From: Streptomyces odonnellii
GTDB taxonomy: Bacteria; Actinomycetota; Actinomycetes; Streptomycetales; Streptomycetaceae
Assembly: GCF_000981895.1 (NCBI RefSeq)
Contig: NZ_LATD01000088.1
Location: 1 to 51,578, forward strand
Direction: 5' to 3'
Length of the DNA stretch: 51,578 bases
The notes beneath the pieces are model-generated. The model did not search any database. It was given only the letters and a program-made list of their open reading frames with translations, and had not been told where the DNA came from. Positions 25,040 through 32,675 of the stretch are shown in pieces. Both the position numbers and the translations under genes were made by a program. Each line of letters starts with the position of its first letter. The first letter of the stretch is position 1.

Positions 25040-25594
25040 ATGCGCGCTCCTCTCGGACATTTCGACAACGCCGTGGCCGCCCCCGACTGCCTCGACCTGC
25101 TGACCCCGCCCGTCGCCGAAGCCGTACGCGCATGGCGGGGCCATGTGCCCGCCGATCAGTTGATCTATGTGGACACCGACCCGGAGATCGCGGACACGGC
25201 GGTCTTCGCCGAGCACTACGGGTCCGAACTGCTCGGCCAGTCCGCCAACTGCGTGGTCGTGGCGGGCAGACGCGGCGCCGGGACCACCCTCGCGGCCTGT
25301 GTCGTCCTCTCCAGCACCCGGGTGGATGTCAATGGCACGGTCCGCCGCCAACTCGGCGCCCGGAAAGCCTCGTTCGCCCCGATGGACACCGCGGTCGGCG
25401 AGACGGGGATGGAGTACGGCGGCATCACCCCCATCGGCCTGCCCGCCGGCTGGCCGCTGCTGATCGACTCCGCGGTGGTCGACACCGACTGGATCCTGAT
25501 CGGCAGCGGCCGTCGCCGAGGCAAACTCATCGTCCCGGGCAAGGCCCTGGCGGATATCGCCGGAGCCCTGGTCCTGGAAGGTCTCGGCATCTGA
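25040..25594 (+). CDS. YbaK/aminoacyl-tRNA deacylase-domain protein
   Basis: This 184-residue single-domain protein is of the YbaK/ProX type, whose members clear mischarged Cys- or Ala-tRNA(Pro) in trans. Visible blocks are NCVVVAGRRGAGTTLAACVVL, VRRQLGARKASFAPMDTA, and TGMEYGGITPIGLPAGWPLLID, the last with the Gly-Gly-x-x-Pro-x-Gly loop of the substrate pocket. IVPGKALADIAGALV ends the domain. ATG 25040 follows GTGAGAGGC; a TTAGCG-like hexamer just upstream suggests a short leader. tRNA specificity cannot be read from the sequence. Confidence 0.85.
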   Translation: MRAPLGHFDNAVAAPDCLDLLTPPVAEAVRAWRGHVPADQLIYVDTDPEIADTAVFAEHYGSELLGQSANCVVVAGRRGAGTTLAACVVLSSTRVDVNGTVRRQLGARKASFAPMDTAVGETGMEYGGITPIGLPAGWPLLIDSAVVDTDWILIGSGRRRGKLIVPGKALADIAGALVLEGLGI

Positions 25595-25623
25595 GGGAAG
25601 GTCCCGGCGTCCGAGGCGAGCGG

Positions 25624-26031
25624 TCAGGCGAGCTGCGGGATCTCTATCGCGGGGCAGCGGTCCATCACCATGTCGAGCCCGGCCGCGCGCGTACGCTCGT
25701 ACGCCTGCTCGTCGATCACCCCGAGCTGGAACCAGACGGCCTTGGCGCCGATGGCCACGGCCTCGTCGGCGACCTTGCCGGCCAGATCGCTGTTGACGAA
25801 GACATCGACCACGTCGACATCGAACGGAATGGCGTCGAGCGAGGGATACCCCTGCTCGCCATGGACCGTCTCCGCCTTCGGATGGACGGGGACGACCCGC
25901 TTCCCGAACCGCTGGAGGACCTCGGCGACGCGGTACGCGGCACGCCCCTGGTTCGACGACAGGCCGACGACGGCCCAGGTGTCGCCGGACTGCGTGAGGA
26001 TCCTGCGGATCGTCTCCTGATCGGCGTACAT
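25624..26031 (-). CDS. CoA-binding domain protein (YccU-like)
   Basis: This 135-residue Rossmann-fold CoA_binding protein has AVVGLSSNQGRAAYRVAEVL with the dinucleotide/CoA loop, then RVVPVHPKAETVHGEQGYPS, VDVVDVFVNSD and AKAVWFQLGVIDEQAY. Small stand-alone members such as E. coli YccU have no proven reaction. ATG 26031 is preceded by GGGAGG five bases upstream; a TTG seven codons earlier is less likely. It converges on the YbaK gene with 29 bases between the stops. Confidence 0.87.
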   Translation of the reverse strand: MYADQETIRRILTQSGDTWAVVGLSSNQGRAAYRVAEVLQRFGKRVVPVHPKAETVHGEQGYPSLDAIPFDVDVVDVFVNSDLAGKVADEAVAIGAKAVWFQLGVIDEQAYERTRAAGLDMVMDRCPAIEIPQLA

Positions 26032-26170
26032 GCCGGCCTCCCATGGGTCCAAGGTCTCCTCGATCGCCCCTCTCGACCATCAACGACCGGCGGAACGCCA
26101 CGATTCCCGGACCGGTTCCCGGGCCAGAATCGGGGCCGATTCCCTGGAAGGCGGTGGCCGGAAGGCGCCC

Positions 26171-26929
26171 TCACGGGGTGCGCGGCACGTCCCTGGCGTT
26201 CTCCCAGTGCCGGTCGAAGTACGCCTTGAAGTACGACGCGGCCTCGCTGTCCTCGATCCGCATCCCCTGCACCCGGTCACCGACCGTGAAGGCCAGGAAC
26301 ACCGCGGTCGTGTCCATGATCGCCATACTCATCAGATCGGCCTTGATCGGCCAGGTCACCTCCCGGACGCTGTACCGGTGCAGGTCACGGGTGTCGTTCC
26401 GATGGCGCGTGATCCAGTCCGCGTACCCCCTGGACGACCCCGAGCCCGAGCAGAACAGCCGCCTCACCGAGCCGCCGGCACGCGCCCAGTCGAGCACCAC
26501 CCGGAAGTAGTCCGCGAAGGCGGCCGTGGACTCGCTGAAGGCGTCCGGGGTCTCGATCCGCATGTACCAGGTGTCCAGGTGGCGAGGGCCGCGGTGGACG
26601 AGATGGTCGGTGAGTGCCTGGTAGAAGGACGCGGCATCCGGATAGTGCTCTATACGGGAGGTGTTGACCCGGTCGAAGTCGCGCCGCAGCGACGCCACTT
26701 CGGCGCTCAGGCCGGCGAGTTCCCGGTGCGAGCGGGCCAGTGGGACGAGGGCGCGCAGAATCGCGTACACCGCGGTGAAGAGGAACGGCATCTGCCAGGC
26801 GGGGGAGAGTCCGAAGAGCGCGGCGGCCAGCGATCCGCAGACGGCGATGAGACACGCGACGGCGAGTCCCCGTTCGTCCCAGCGCTCGAAGAGGCTCCCC
26901 GGCTCCGGCGTCGTACGCGTACCGGCCAT
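26171..26929 (-). CDS. Two-helix membrane protein with a degenerate PLD-like or DUF5919-like cytoplasmic domain
   Basis: This 252-residue protein has two adjacent membrane helices (about 24-60: VACLIAVCGSLAAALFGL and MPFLFTAVYAILRALVPLA), a coiled linker (LAGLSAEVASLRRDFDRV) and a soluble domain of 160 residues. The domain ends DTTAVFLAFTVGDRV, IEDSEAASYFKAYFDRHWEN, a pattern I associate with C-terminal sensor or PLD-like domains of some actinobacterial regulators. No HKD motif is present, so hydrolase activity is doubtful. ATG 26929 follows GAGGTGTGC. It is divergent from the three-gene surface module across 241 bases, so shared control is plausible. Confidence 0.68.
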   Translation of the reverse strand: MAGTRTTPEPGSLFERWDERGLAVACLIAVCGSLAAALFGLSPAWQMPFLFTAVYAILRALVPLARSHRELAGLSAEVASLRRDFDRVNTSRIEHYPDAASFYQALTDHLVHRGPRHLDTWYMRIETPDAFSESTAAFADYFRVVLDWARAGGSVRRLFCSGSGSSRGYADWITRHRNDTRDLHRYSVREVTWPIKADLMSMAIMDTTAVFLAFTVGDRVQGMRIEDSEAASYFKAYFDRHWENARDVPRTP

Positions 26930-27170
26930 GCACACCTCACAGGATCCGTTGGATTCCAATGACGGGGCGTCATATTCTAGGCATTCCAGGCCTGTTGGGC
27001 GCAGGGTTTCACGGCGGCAGAACCGGCCGAGCGCATTCCGTCCGCGCGACCCGCCCGGGTGGCCGGAGGTGAGCTGTTCACTCTTGATTGGCCTTTGGTT
27101 CACCCCGCCCGCCGTGCGGGCGAGTAAAGCTGTTCATGACGTGGGACGAGGACAGCGGGGGAGGGTGTCC
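26930..27170. promoter_or_regulatory. Divergent promoter region with phased GTTCAC elements
   Basis: The 241-base region separates the two-helix membrane protein from the surface module. GTTCAC occurs at 27076-27081 and 27098-27103, exactly 22 bases (two 11-base steps) apart, with GTTCAT at 27132. A 7-bp hairpin CGCCCGC/GCGGGCG occupies 27106-27122. The GTTCAC spacing recalls PHO-box direct repeats, but the middle unit does not match, so PhoP binding is only a possibility. Confidence 0.4.
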
Positions 27171-28451
27171 GTGACCATGGGGGGAAGACCGGCCGTCGAG
27201 GAGCCGTGGCTGGACATACGGCGGCCGTCGTCGCCCTGGTGGCGGCGGCGCGACTTCCTGGTCGTGTTCCTGCCCCTGCTGGCCGCAGTGCTGACCGGGG
27301 CGACTCTGCTGGGCGTCCAGGGGAAGATCCTGCTGCCCTTCGAGCGGATCGTCACGCTGGAGGGCAAGATGGCCTCCAAACGCGACTACTTCGAGGACCC
27401 CGAGGTCCAGCGGCTGCTGCTGAAACACCGTATCCGTGTGCACATCAGCAGCTCGGGCTCGCGCGAGGTGGCCGTCCAGGACATCTCCAAGTACGACTTC
27501 GTGTTCCCCTCCGGGCAGCCCGCCGGGGATCTGATCACCACCCAGCGCGCGGACACGAAGGTGTACCGGCCGTTCGTCAGCCCCATCGTCCTCCCCACGT
27601 ACCGTGCGTACGCCGAGACGCTCGAGGACGCCGGGATCGCCACCCCGCAACGCCGCATCGGGCCGGGGCTGCCGCTCTACTACGTCCTGGACATGGAGAA
27701 GTTCCTGACGGCCATCGAACGCCGGCAGCGCTGGAACGAGCTCGGCATCCGCGACCACGGGACCAGCAACGGGAACCGGATCCTCGTCCAGAGTTCCGAC
27801 GTCTGCGACTCCAACTCGGCGGGAACCTATCTGGGACTGGTCGCCTTCACCTGGCACGGCAAGGAAGACGAGGTGCCCGACACCGACCAGCAGGCGGACG
27901 CGCGGGCGCGGGCCATCAAGCCCCTGCTGGAGCAGGGCATGGCGGGCTCCGACGTGTTCCGTACGTACATCTCGCCCGAGGGCACGGGGATCGCGCCCGT
28001 GGTGGTGGCGTACGAGCACCAGTACCTCACCTATCAGGCGCAGTACCGGGCCAAGTGGGGGAAGCTGGACACCGACCGGGTGCTGCTCTATCCGTCGAAG
28101 CAGTTCGTGACCCAGCCCCAGCTCATCGCGCTCAACGAGGAGGGCGACCGGCTCGGCGAGCTGGTCACCCGTGATCCGGAGCTGCGGCAGCGGGCGATGG
28201 AGCTGGGCTTCCGGATACTCGACCCGGCCGGGGAGGTCGCGAGCGACCAGCTCAGCACGTTCCTGGAGGAGCGGCACATCCCGGTCCCCTCGATGGAGGG
28301 CGACAACACCCGCTCGTCGATGCCCAGACTCCGGTACCTGGAACGCATGATCTCGATCGTGGGGGGCTGCCCGGCCGTCGACATCCCGGACGTGCAGCCG
28401 CTTCCGGCGAAGCCGCCGAGTGCCGCTGCCGCACCCGGAGTTCCCGAATGA
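27171..28451 (+). CDS. Membrane-anchored extracellular solute-binding-like protein
   Basis: This 426-residue protein has a basic N-terminus, one membrane helix (29-49, FLVVFLPLLAAVLTGATLLG) and a large outer domain. The domain has periplasmic-binding-protein character (SKYDFVFPSGQPAGDLI, LPLYYVLDMEKFLTAIERRQ, AGTYLGLVAFTWHGKEDEVP, ISPEGTGIAPVVVAYEHQYL), including the predicted hinge-strand segments. It has no lipobox. GTG 27171 is placed after GGGGGAGGG; GTG 27165 and ATG 27177 are alternatives. The stop overlaps the ATG of the next gene (ATGA, 28448-28451), so the two are translationally coupled. No ABC permease or ATPase lies nearby, so it is not an ordinary importer component. Function is unknown. 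Confidence 0.72.
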   Translation: MTMGGRPAVEEPWLDIRRPSSPWWRRRDFLVVFLPLLAAVLTGATLLGVQGKILLPFERIVTLEGKMASKRDYFEDPEVQRLLLKHRIRVHISSSGSREVAVQDISKYDFVFPSGQPAGDLITTQRADTKVYRPFVSPIVLPTYRAYAETLEDAGIATPQRRIGPGLPLYYVLDMEKFLTAIERRQRWNELGIRDHGTSNGNRILVQSSDVCDSNSAGTYLGLVAFTWHGKEDEVPDTDQQADARARAIKPLLEQGMAGSDVFRTYISPEGTGIAPVVVAYEHQYLTYQAQYRAKWGKLDTDRVLLYPSKQFVTQPQLIALNEEGDRLGELVTRDPELRQRAMELGFRILDPAGEVASDQLSTFLEERHIPVPSMEGDNTRSSMPRLRYLERMISIVGGCPAVDIPDVQPLPAKPPSAAAAPGVPE

Positions 28452-30103
28452 GCTGGAGTTCCCGAGTCCGTACGGTCCGTCGCTCCCGGACACCCCGGCG
28501 CCCGGCGAAGGGCACCCGGCGTCCGACGAAGACCCTGGTCGCTCTCTGCCTCGCCTGGCTGCTCCTCGGCACAGCCGTCACCGCCTGCTCGACGGGCGGC
28601 CCCGAGCCGGTGACACTGCGCGTACTCGCCAGCTCCGAACTGGCCGACATGGCGCCGCTCCTCGACGACCTGCGCGAGGAGACCGGCATCAAGCTGGAGA
28701 TGGAGTACCGGGGCACCGTCGACGCCGGCGACGCGCTGGCCTCCGGCTCGTACCGGCACGATCTCGCCTGGCTCTCCTCCGACCGCTCCTTCCAGCTCAA
28801 GCGGAAAGCGGCCGGGGACCACGGCGAACCGCCCCTCGCCACCAGCATCATGCGCTCGCCCGTCGTCATCGGCCTGAAGCCCGCCACCGCCGAGCGGCTG
28901 CGCCGTACCACGCCCGACGGCCAGATCTCCTGGGCCGATGTCGCCGACGCCGCCGCCGACGGCAGCCTGCGGTTCGGCATGGCCGATCCGCGCCACGCCA
29001 ACAGCGGACTCGCCGCCCTCGTCGGTGTGGCGACCGCCGCCGCGGACACCGGCGGCGTACTGCGCCCGCAGGACGTGTCCTGCGACCGGCTGCGTGGTTT
29101 CTTCGCCGGACACCGGCTCGCCGAGGACACCTCCGCCGGGCTCGTCGACGGATTCGTCAAGGACCGGAACAACCTGGAAGCGCTGATCACGTACGAGTCC
29201 GAGCTGCTCGCCCTCAACGCCTCGGGAAAGCTCCGCGAGCCGCTGGAGATCGTCTATCCCAAGGACGGCATGGTGCTGTCCGACTATCCACTGTTGCTGC
29301 TCGACCCGGCCCGGCGCGCCGCCTACGACACGCTGGTGGAGTGGCTGAAGAGCGGACCGGTCCAGAAGAAGATCATGGACCGTACGCTGCGCCGGCCCAT
29401 CGATCCCGCCGTCCCCCGGCTGCCGCGTCTGAGCCGGCCCATCGGTAACGCGCTGTACTTCCCGGACGACCAGAAGGTCGTCGACCGGCTCCTCGCCGAC
29501 TACGGCGACCCCCGGCGCGACAGAAGCGCCCGGGTGATCTTCCTGCTCGACTTCTCCGGGTCGATGAGGGGCGAGCGCATCGCGCGGCTGCGCGCCGTCT
29601 TCGACGGACTGAGCGGCGCCGACGACTCGCGCTCCGGAAAGTTCGTCAGGTTCTACCGGGGCGAGTCGCTGACCGTCATGAGATTCGGCGGGCGTGTGCT
29701 CGACGAGCGGAGCGTGACCTACGAGAGCCCGCGCGACCTGGACAGGCTGCGCGGCTTCGTCGCCTCCGACGGCTTCGGTACGAGCACCGCCATCTGGTCC
29801 GCGCTGGACCACGCGTACGACACGGCCGCCTTCGAGGTGCGCGAGCGGCCCGGCCGGGCCGTGTCCATCGTGATGATGACGGACGGCGAGAACAACGCCG
29901 GGATCGACCTCGACACCTTCGTCCGCCGCTACCGGGCACGGCCGCCCGAGGCCCGGGCCGTACGCACGTACACCGTCCGCTACGGCGAGGCCGACACGGG
30001 CGAACTGGACCGAGCGGCACGGACGACCGGCGGACGCATGGCCGACGCCACCGTCCAGTCGCTCCTGAGCGCTTTCAAGGAGATACGTGGGTGTCATCAG
30101 TGA
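28448..30103 (+). CDS. Lipoprotein fusing a solute-binding domain to a von Willebrand factor A domain
   Basis: This 551-residue surface protein has an Arg-rich N-terminus, a hydrophobic signal (LVALCLAWLLLGTAVTAC) and a lipobox VTAC with acylated Cys47. Residues 50-330 resemble a periplasmic binding domain (VTLRVLASSELADMAPLLDDL, LEALITYESELLALNASGK, YPKDGMVLSDYPLLLLD). A vWA domain follows at about 362-540 with a complete metal-ion site: DFSGS at 368-372, the Thr in GFGTSTAIWSA and the Asp in MMTDGENN. vWA domains mediate metal-dependent protein contacts. It overlaps both neighbours, the last by 17 bases (30087-30103). A combined ligand-sensing and adhesion role is inference. Confidence 0.82.
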   Translation: MSWSSRVRTVRRSRTPRRPAKGTRRPTKTLVALCLAWLLLGTAVTACSTGGPEPVTLRVLASSELADMAPLLDDLREETGIKLEMEYRGTVDAGDALASGSYRHDLAWLSSDRSFQLKRKAAGDHGEPPLATSIMRSPVVIGLKPATAERLRRTTPDGQISWADVADAAADGSLRFGMADPRHANSGLAALVGVATAAADTGGVLRPQDVSCDRLRGFFAGHRLAEDTSAGLVDGFVKDRNNLEALITYESELLALNASGKLREPLEIVYPKDGMVLSDYPLLLLDPARRAAYDTLVEWLKSGPVQKKIMDRTLRRPIDPAVPRLPRLSRPIGNALYFPDDQKVVDRLLADYGDPRRDRSARVIFLLDFSGSMRGERIARLRAVFDGLSGADDSRSGKFVRFYRGESLTVMRFGGRVLDERSVTYESPRDLDRLRGFVASDGFGTSTAIWSALDHAYDTAAFEVRERPGRAVSIVMMTDGENNAGIDLDTFVRRYRARPPEARAVRTYTVRYGEADTGELDRAARTTGGRMADATVQSLLSAFKEIRGCHQ

Positions 30104-30875
30104 GGCGTGGTGGGGCGTTTGGTGGCCCTGGATGCTCGTATGGCTGCTCACCGCGGTCTGCCTCGTAGCGCTCCTGGTCCTGACCGTCCTCCGGCTCGTC
30201 CGGTTCGTGCGAGGGCGGCGGCCCCACAGCCGGCCGGCCACCTTCAGCATCTGCTTCTACCTCCATGGCACGACCGTCATGGACCACTACCAGATGCGCG
30301 GTTACGCGGCGGCCCTCCGCCGGGAGGTGGAGCAGCGGACCAGCGACAGTACGGAGGGGAACGTCCGTGCCTCGGTCCTCGGGGCGACCCTGGGCGGCGG
30401 CCGGCGCGACACCATGGAGGTCGTCAGCAAGTACCTCCAAGTGGCCGAGCCGATATCGGTGATCGGCGTCATCATGGACGTCCTTGAGAAGGAGGACGTC
30501 ATCGTCCATGTCGATCTCGTCAGCGGGACGGTCCGGCACAACAGGGCGCTGGCCGGCGGTTCCGGACCGGGGACCGGGGCCGGGACGGGGGCTTCGCCGC
30601 GGACCGTACGACTGCGGGACATCGAGGACTTCGTCCTGATCAGGGGCCGGTTCAGAAAGATCAGCGAGTCGTCGGAGACGACGGTCTTCGAGGCGCCCTA
30701 CGGAGACCCCGACCTGCCCGGCGAAGGGCCGCGTGTCCGGGTCACCTGCGCGACGGAAGGTCTGCGCACCAAGGCCGCACAGGGCACGTTCCTGGCGCGC
30801 TGCCTGGGCAAGGTCCAGGACTGGAACGCCCGGGACGCGGTGCTCGAAGTGCAGGCCATGGCGATCTTCCGCTGA
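30087..30875 (+). CDS. Membrane protein of the solute-binding/vWA module
   Basis: This 262-residue protein begins with Trp-rich WWGVWWPWMLVWLLTAVCLV, continuing into a long helix (ALLVLTVLRLVRFV). The rest is a soluble domain of about 220 residues. It is probably cytoplasmic, from the basic RFVRGRRPHSR after the helix. The domain contains FSICFYLHGTTVMDHYQMRG, VAEPISVIGVIMDVLEKEDV, a Gly/Thr/Pro linker, then RLRDIEDFVLIRGRF and VLEVQAMAIFR. No enzymatic motif is visible and I do not recognise the family. GTG 30087 has AAGGAGA three bases upstream and lies inside the end of the previous gene, so production is coupled to the vWA lipoprotein. Confidence 0.75.
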   Translation: MGVISEAWWGVWWPWMLVWLLTAVCLVALLVLTVLRLVRFVRGRRPHSRPATFSICFYLHGTTVMDHYQMRGYAAALRREVEQRTSDSTEGNVRASVLGATLGGGRRDTMEVVSKYLQVAEPISVIGVIMDVLEKEDVIVHVDLVSGTVRHNRALAGGSGPGTGAGTGASPRTVRLRDIEDFVLIRGRFRKISESSETTVFEAPYGDPDLPGEGPRVRVTCATEGLRTKAAQGTFLARCLGKVQDWNARDAVLEVQAMAIFR

Positions 30876-30908
30876 CCTGCCGGCCCGGCCCCGCGGGCCC
30901 GTCCGCCG

Positions 30909-30940
30909 TAGACTGGAGATCTCCTGCGATCGAAGGAGAT
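30909..30940 (+). promoter_or_regulatory. -10 candidate and Shine-Dalgarno-sequestering hairpin before the MDR gene
   Basis: TAGACT (30909-30914) resembles a -10. Directly after it lies the perfect palindrome GGAGATCTCC (30915-30924). ATCTCCT (30919-30925) is the exact complement of AGGAGAT (30934-30940), the ribosome-binding site eight bases before ATG 30947, with loop GCGATCGA. If the transcript starts near 30918-30921, the site can be hidden in a 7-bp stem. The palindrome could alternatively be a repressor site. Confidence 0.6.
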
Positions 30941-30946
30941 GGAAGC

Positions 30947-31963
30947 ATGAAAGCTGTCCGATTCGATCAGTACGGTGAGCCCGCGAAGGTCGTCACGGTG
31001 GACGGTGTGCCTCTCCCGGAACCGGGGGAGGGAGAAGCCAGGGTGCGCATTACCGCGACCCCGGTCAATCCGTCCGATCTGCTCTATGTGCGGGGATATT
31101 ACGGCGGTCTCGAAGCGCATTTCCCGGCGCCGATCGGATTCGAAGGCGTGGGTACGGTGGATGCCCTCGGGCCGGGTGTGAAAGGCGTTTCCGTCGGCCG
31201 GCGTGTGTCATTCCTCAACAGCAAGGGCGGCAACTGGGCGGAATACGCGGTGGTACCGGCCCACGATCTCGTTCCGGTGCCGGACGACATTCCCGATGAG
31301 CAGGCGGCCTCCTTTCTCGTCAACCCGGCCTCGGCCATCTGCATGGTCCGCCGGGTCCTGGCCGTCCCCCGGGGCGAATGGCTGCTCCAGTCGGCGGCCG
31401 GCTCCGAAATCGGACGCATGATCATCCGTCTGGCCAAGCACGACGGGATCCGGACGCTCAATGTCGTACGCCGCCGCGAACCGGTCGCCGAACTCAAACG
31501 CCTCGGCGCCGACGCCGTCATTGTCTCCACCGACGGTCCGATCGACGAACAGGTCCGCGGCATCGTGGGCCCGGAAGGCGTCAAATACGCCATCGACCCG
31601 GTGGTCGGAGAAACCGGTACCCAGATGTTCAAAGCCCTTCACGAAGAGGGCCGAATGCTGGTCTACGGCTCCCTCACCGGAGAACCGATGCGTATCGGCG
31701 ATGACCCGCGCTACATTCTCGCGGGCCGCCGGAGTCTCGAAGTCTTCTGGCTGGTCTACTGGCTCGCCACACTGGACGACACAGCACGCCGGCAGCTCGT
31801 CGATGACATTGTGGCGCTCATGCGCGAGGGAATCGTGGAAACCTCTCCGGGCTCCGCGTTCTCCCTGGACGAAGTCGCCGAAGCGGTGGCGGAGGCGGAA
31901 TCGACAGGCAGAAAGGGAAAGGTACTCCTGGTTCCCGGAAAGCAGGTTCCCGGAAACCGATGA
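30947..31963 (+). CDS. MDR-superfamily oxidoreductase, 2-enoyl thioester reductase/quinone reductase type
   Basis: This 338-residue medium-chain dehydrogenase/reductase lacks the zinc ligands. The N-terminal GroES-like domain has VNPSDLLYVRGYYGG, FPAPIGFEGVGTVDALG. The active-site region is VNPASAICMVRR, similar to the NPxTAxxML of enoyl thioester reductases. The NADPH site is LLQSAAGSEIGRMIIRLAKH, then NVVRRREPVAELKRLGADAV. It likely reduces an enoyl or quinone substrate using NADPH. Codons are slightly less GC-rich than in neighbours, which may hint at a different history. Translation may be controlled by the upstream hairpin. Confidence 0.85.
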   Translation: MKAVRFDQYGEPAKVVTVDGVPLPEPGEGEARVRITATPVNPSDLLYVRGYYGGLEAHFPAPIGFEGVGTVDALGPGVKGVSVGRRVSFLNSKGGNWAEYAVVPAHDLVPVPDDIPDEQAASFLVNPASAICMVRRVLAVPRGEWLLQSAAGSEIGRMIIRLAKHDGIRTLNVVRRREPVAELKRLGADAVIVSTDGPIDEQVRGIVGPEGVKYAIDPVVGETGTQMFKALHEEGRMLVYGSLTGEPMRIGDDPRYILAGRRSLEVFWLVYWLATLDDTARRQLVDDIVALMREGIVETSPGSAFSLDEVAEAVAEAESTGRKGKVLLVPGKQVPGNR

Positions 31964-32054
31964 CATACGTGGAACACGGCCGCTGATGCCCGTGGCGGCA
32001 TGGTCGCGCCAGCCCCGGACGAGCCCGGCCGGGGTTGGCGCATAGGGTGGGGGG

Positions 32055-32675
32055 ATGCAGGAGCGGTACCGGGTTGTGGCACGGGCGGGCGGGCATGAGG
32101 TCGAGATCAATCGGTCGCGGTTTCTCTGCGCGCTGGCGCCCGTCGCGAGCGAGCAGGAGGCACAGGACTTTGTCGCCCGCGTCCGCAAGGAGCATCCGAC
32201 GGCCACTCACAACTGCTACGCGTATGTGATCGGCGCCGACGCCTCCGTGCAGAAGGCGAGCGACGACGGAGAGCCCGGCGGTACCGCCGGAGTGCCGATG
32301 CTCCAGATGCTGATGCGGCGCGAGGTGCGTTACACGGCCGCGGTCGTCACCCGGTACTACGGCGGGGTCAAGCTCGGCGCGGGCGGGCTCATCAGGGCGT
32401 ACGGCGGAGTGGTCGGCGAAACCCTGGACCTCGTGGGGACATTGACCAGGCAGCGCTTCCGGCTGGCCACCGTCACCGTCGACCACCAGCGCGCGGGCCG
32501 GCTGGAGAACGATCTGCGCGCCACCGGGCGTACCGTGCGCGAGGTGCGGTACGGAGAAGCCGTCACCATCGAGGTCGGCCTGCCGGACGCGGACCTGCCG
32601 GCTTTCCGCGCCTGGCTCGCCGACACCACGGCCGGCACGGCCGTACTGGAACTGGGCGGCGAGGCCTTCATTTGA
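32055..32675 (+). CDS. YigZ/IMPACT family protein
   Basis: This 206-residue protein has an N-terminal UPF0029 (Impact) domain. It shows NRSRFLCALAPVASEQEAQDF, THNCYAYVIG, SDDGEPGGTAGVPMLQML and VVTRYYGGVKLGAGGLIRAYG, which are the family signature, then a DUF1949-type C-terminal domain (ENDLRATGRTVREVRYGE). The IMPACT homologue in eukaryotes controls GCN2; the bacterial role is unknown. ATG 32055 follows a G-rich site. The stop overlaps the TTG start of sbcD by four bases, so it is the first gene of a YigZ-sbcD-sbcC operon. Confidence 0.92.
   Translation: MQERYRVVARAGGHEVEINRSRFLCALAPVASEQEAQDFVARVRKEHPTATHNCYAYVIGADASVQKASDDGEPGGTAGVPMLQMLMRREVRYTAAVVTRYYGGVKLGAGGLIRAYGGVVGETLDLVGTLTRQRFRLATVTVDHQRAGRLENDLRATGRTVREVRYGEAVTIEVGLPDADLPAFRAWLADTTAGTAVLELGGEAFI

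Noticed and set aside
28088..30250. 720-residue minus-strand frame opposite the vWA lipoprotein
   Set aside because: No domain or ribosome-binding site. The plus strand has a lipobox, a vWA metal site and overlapping neighbours.
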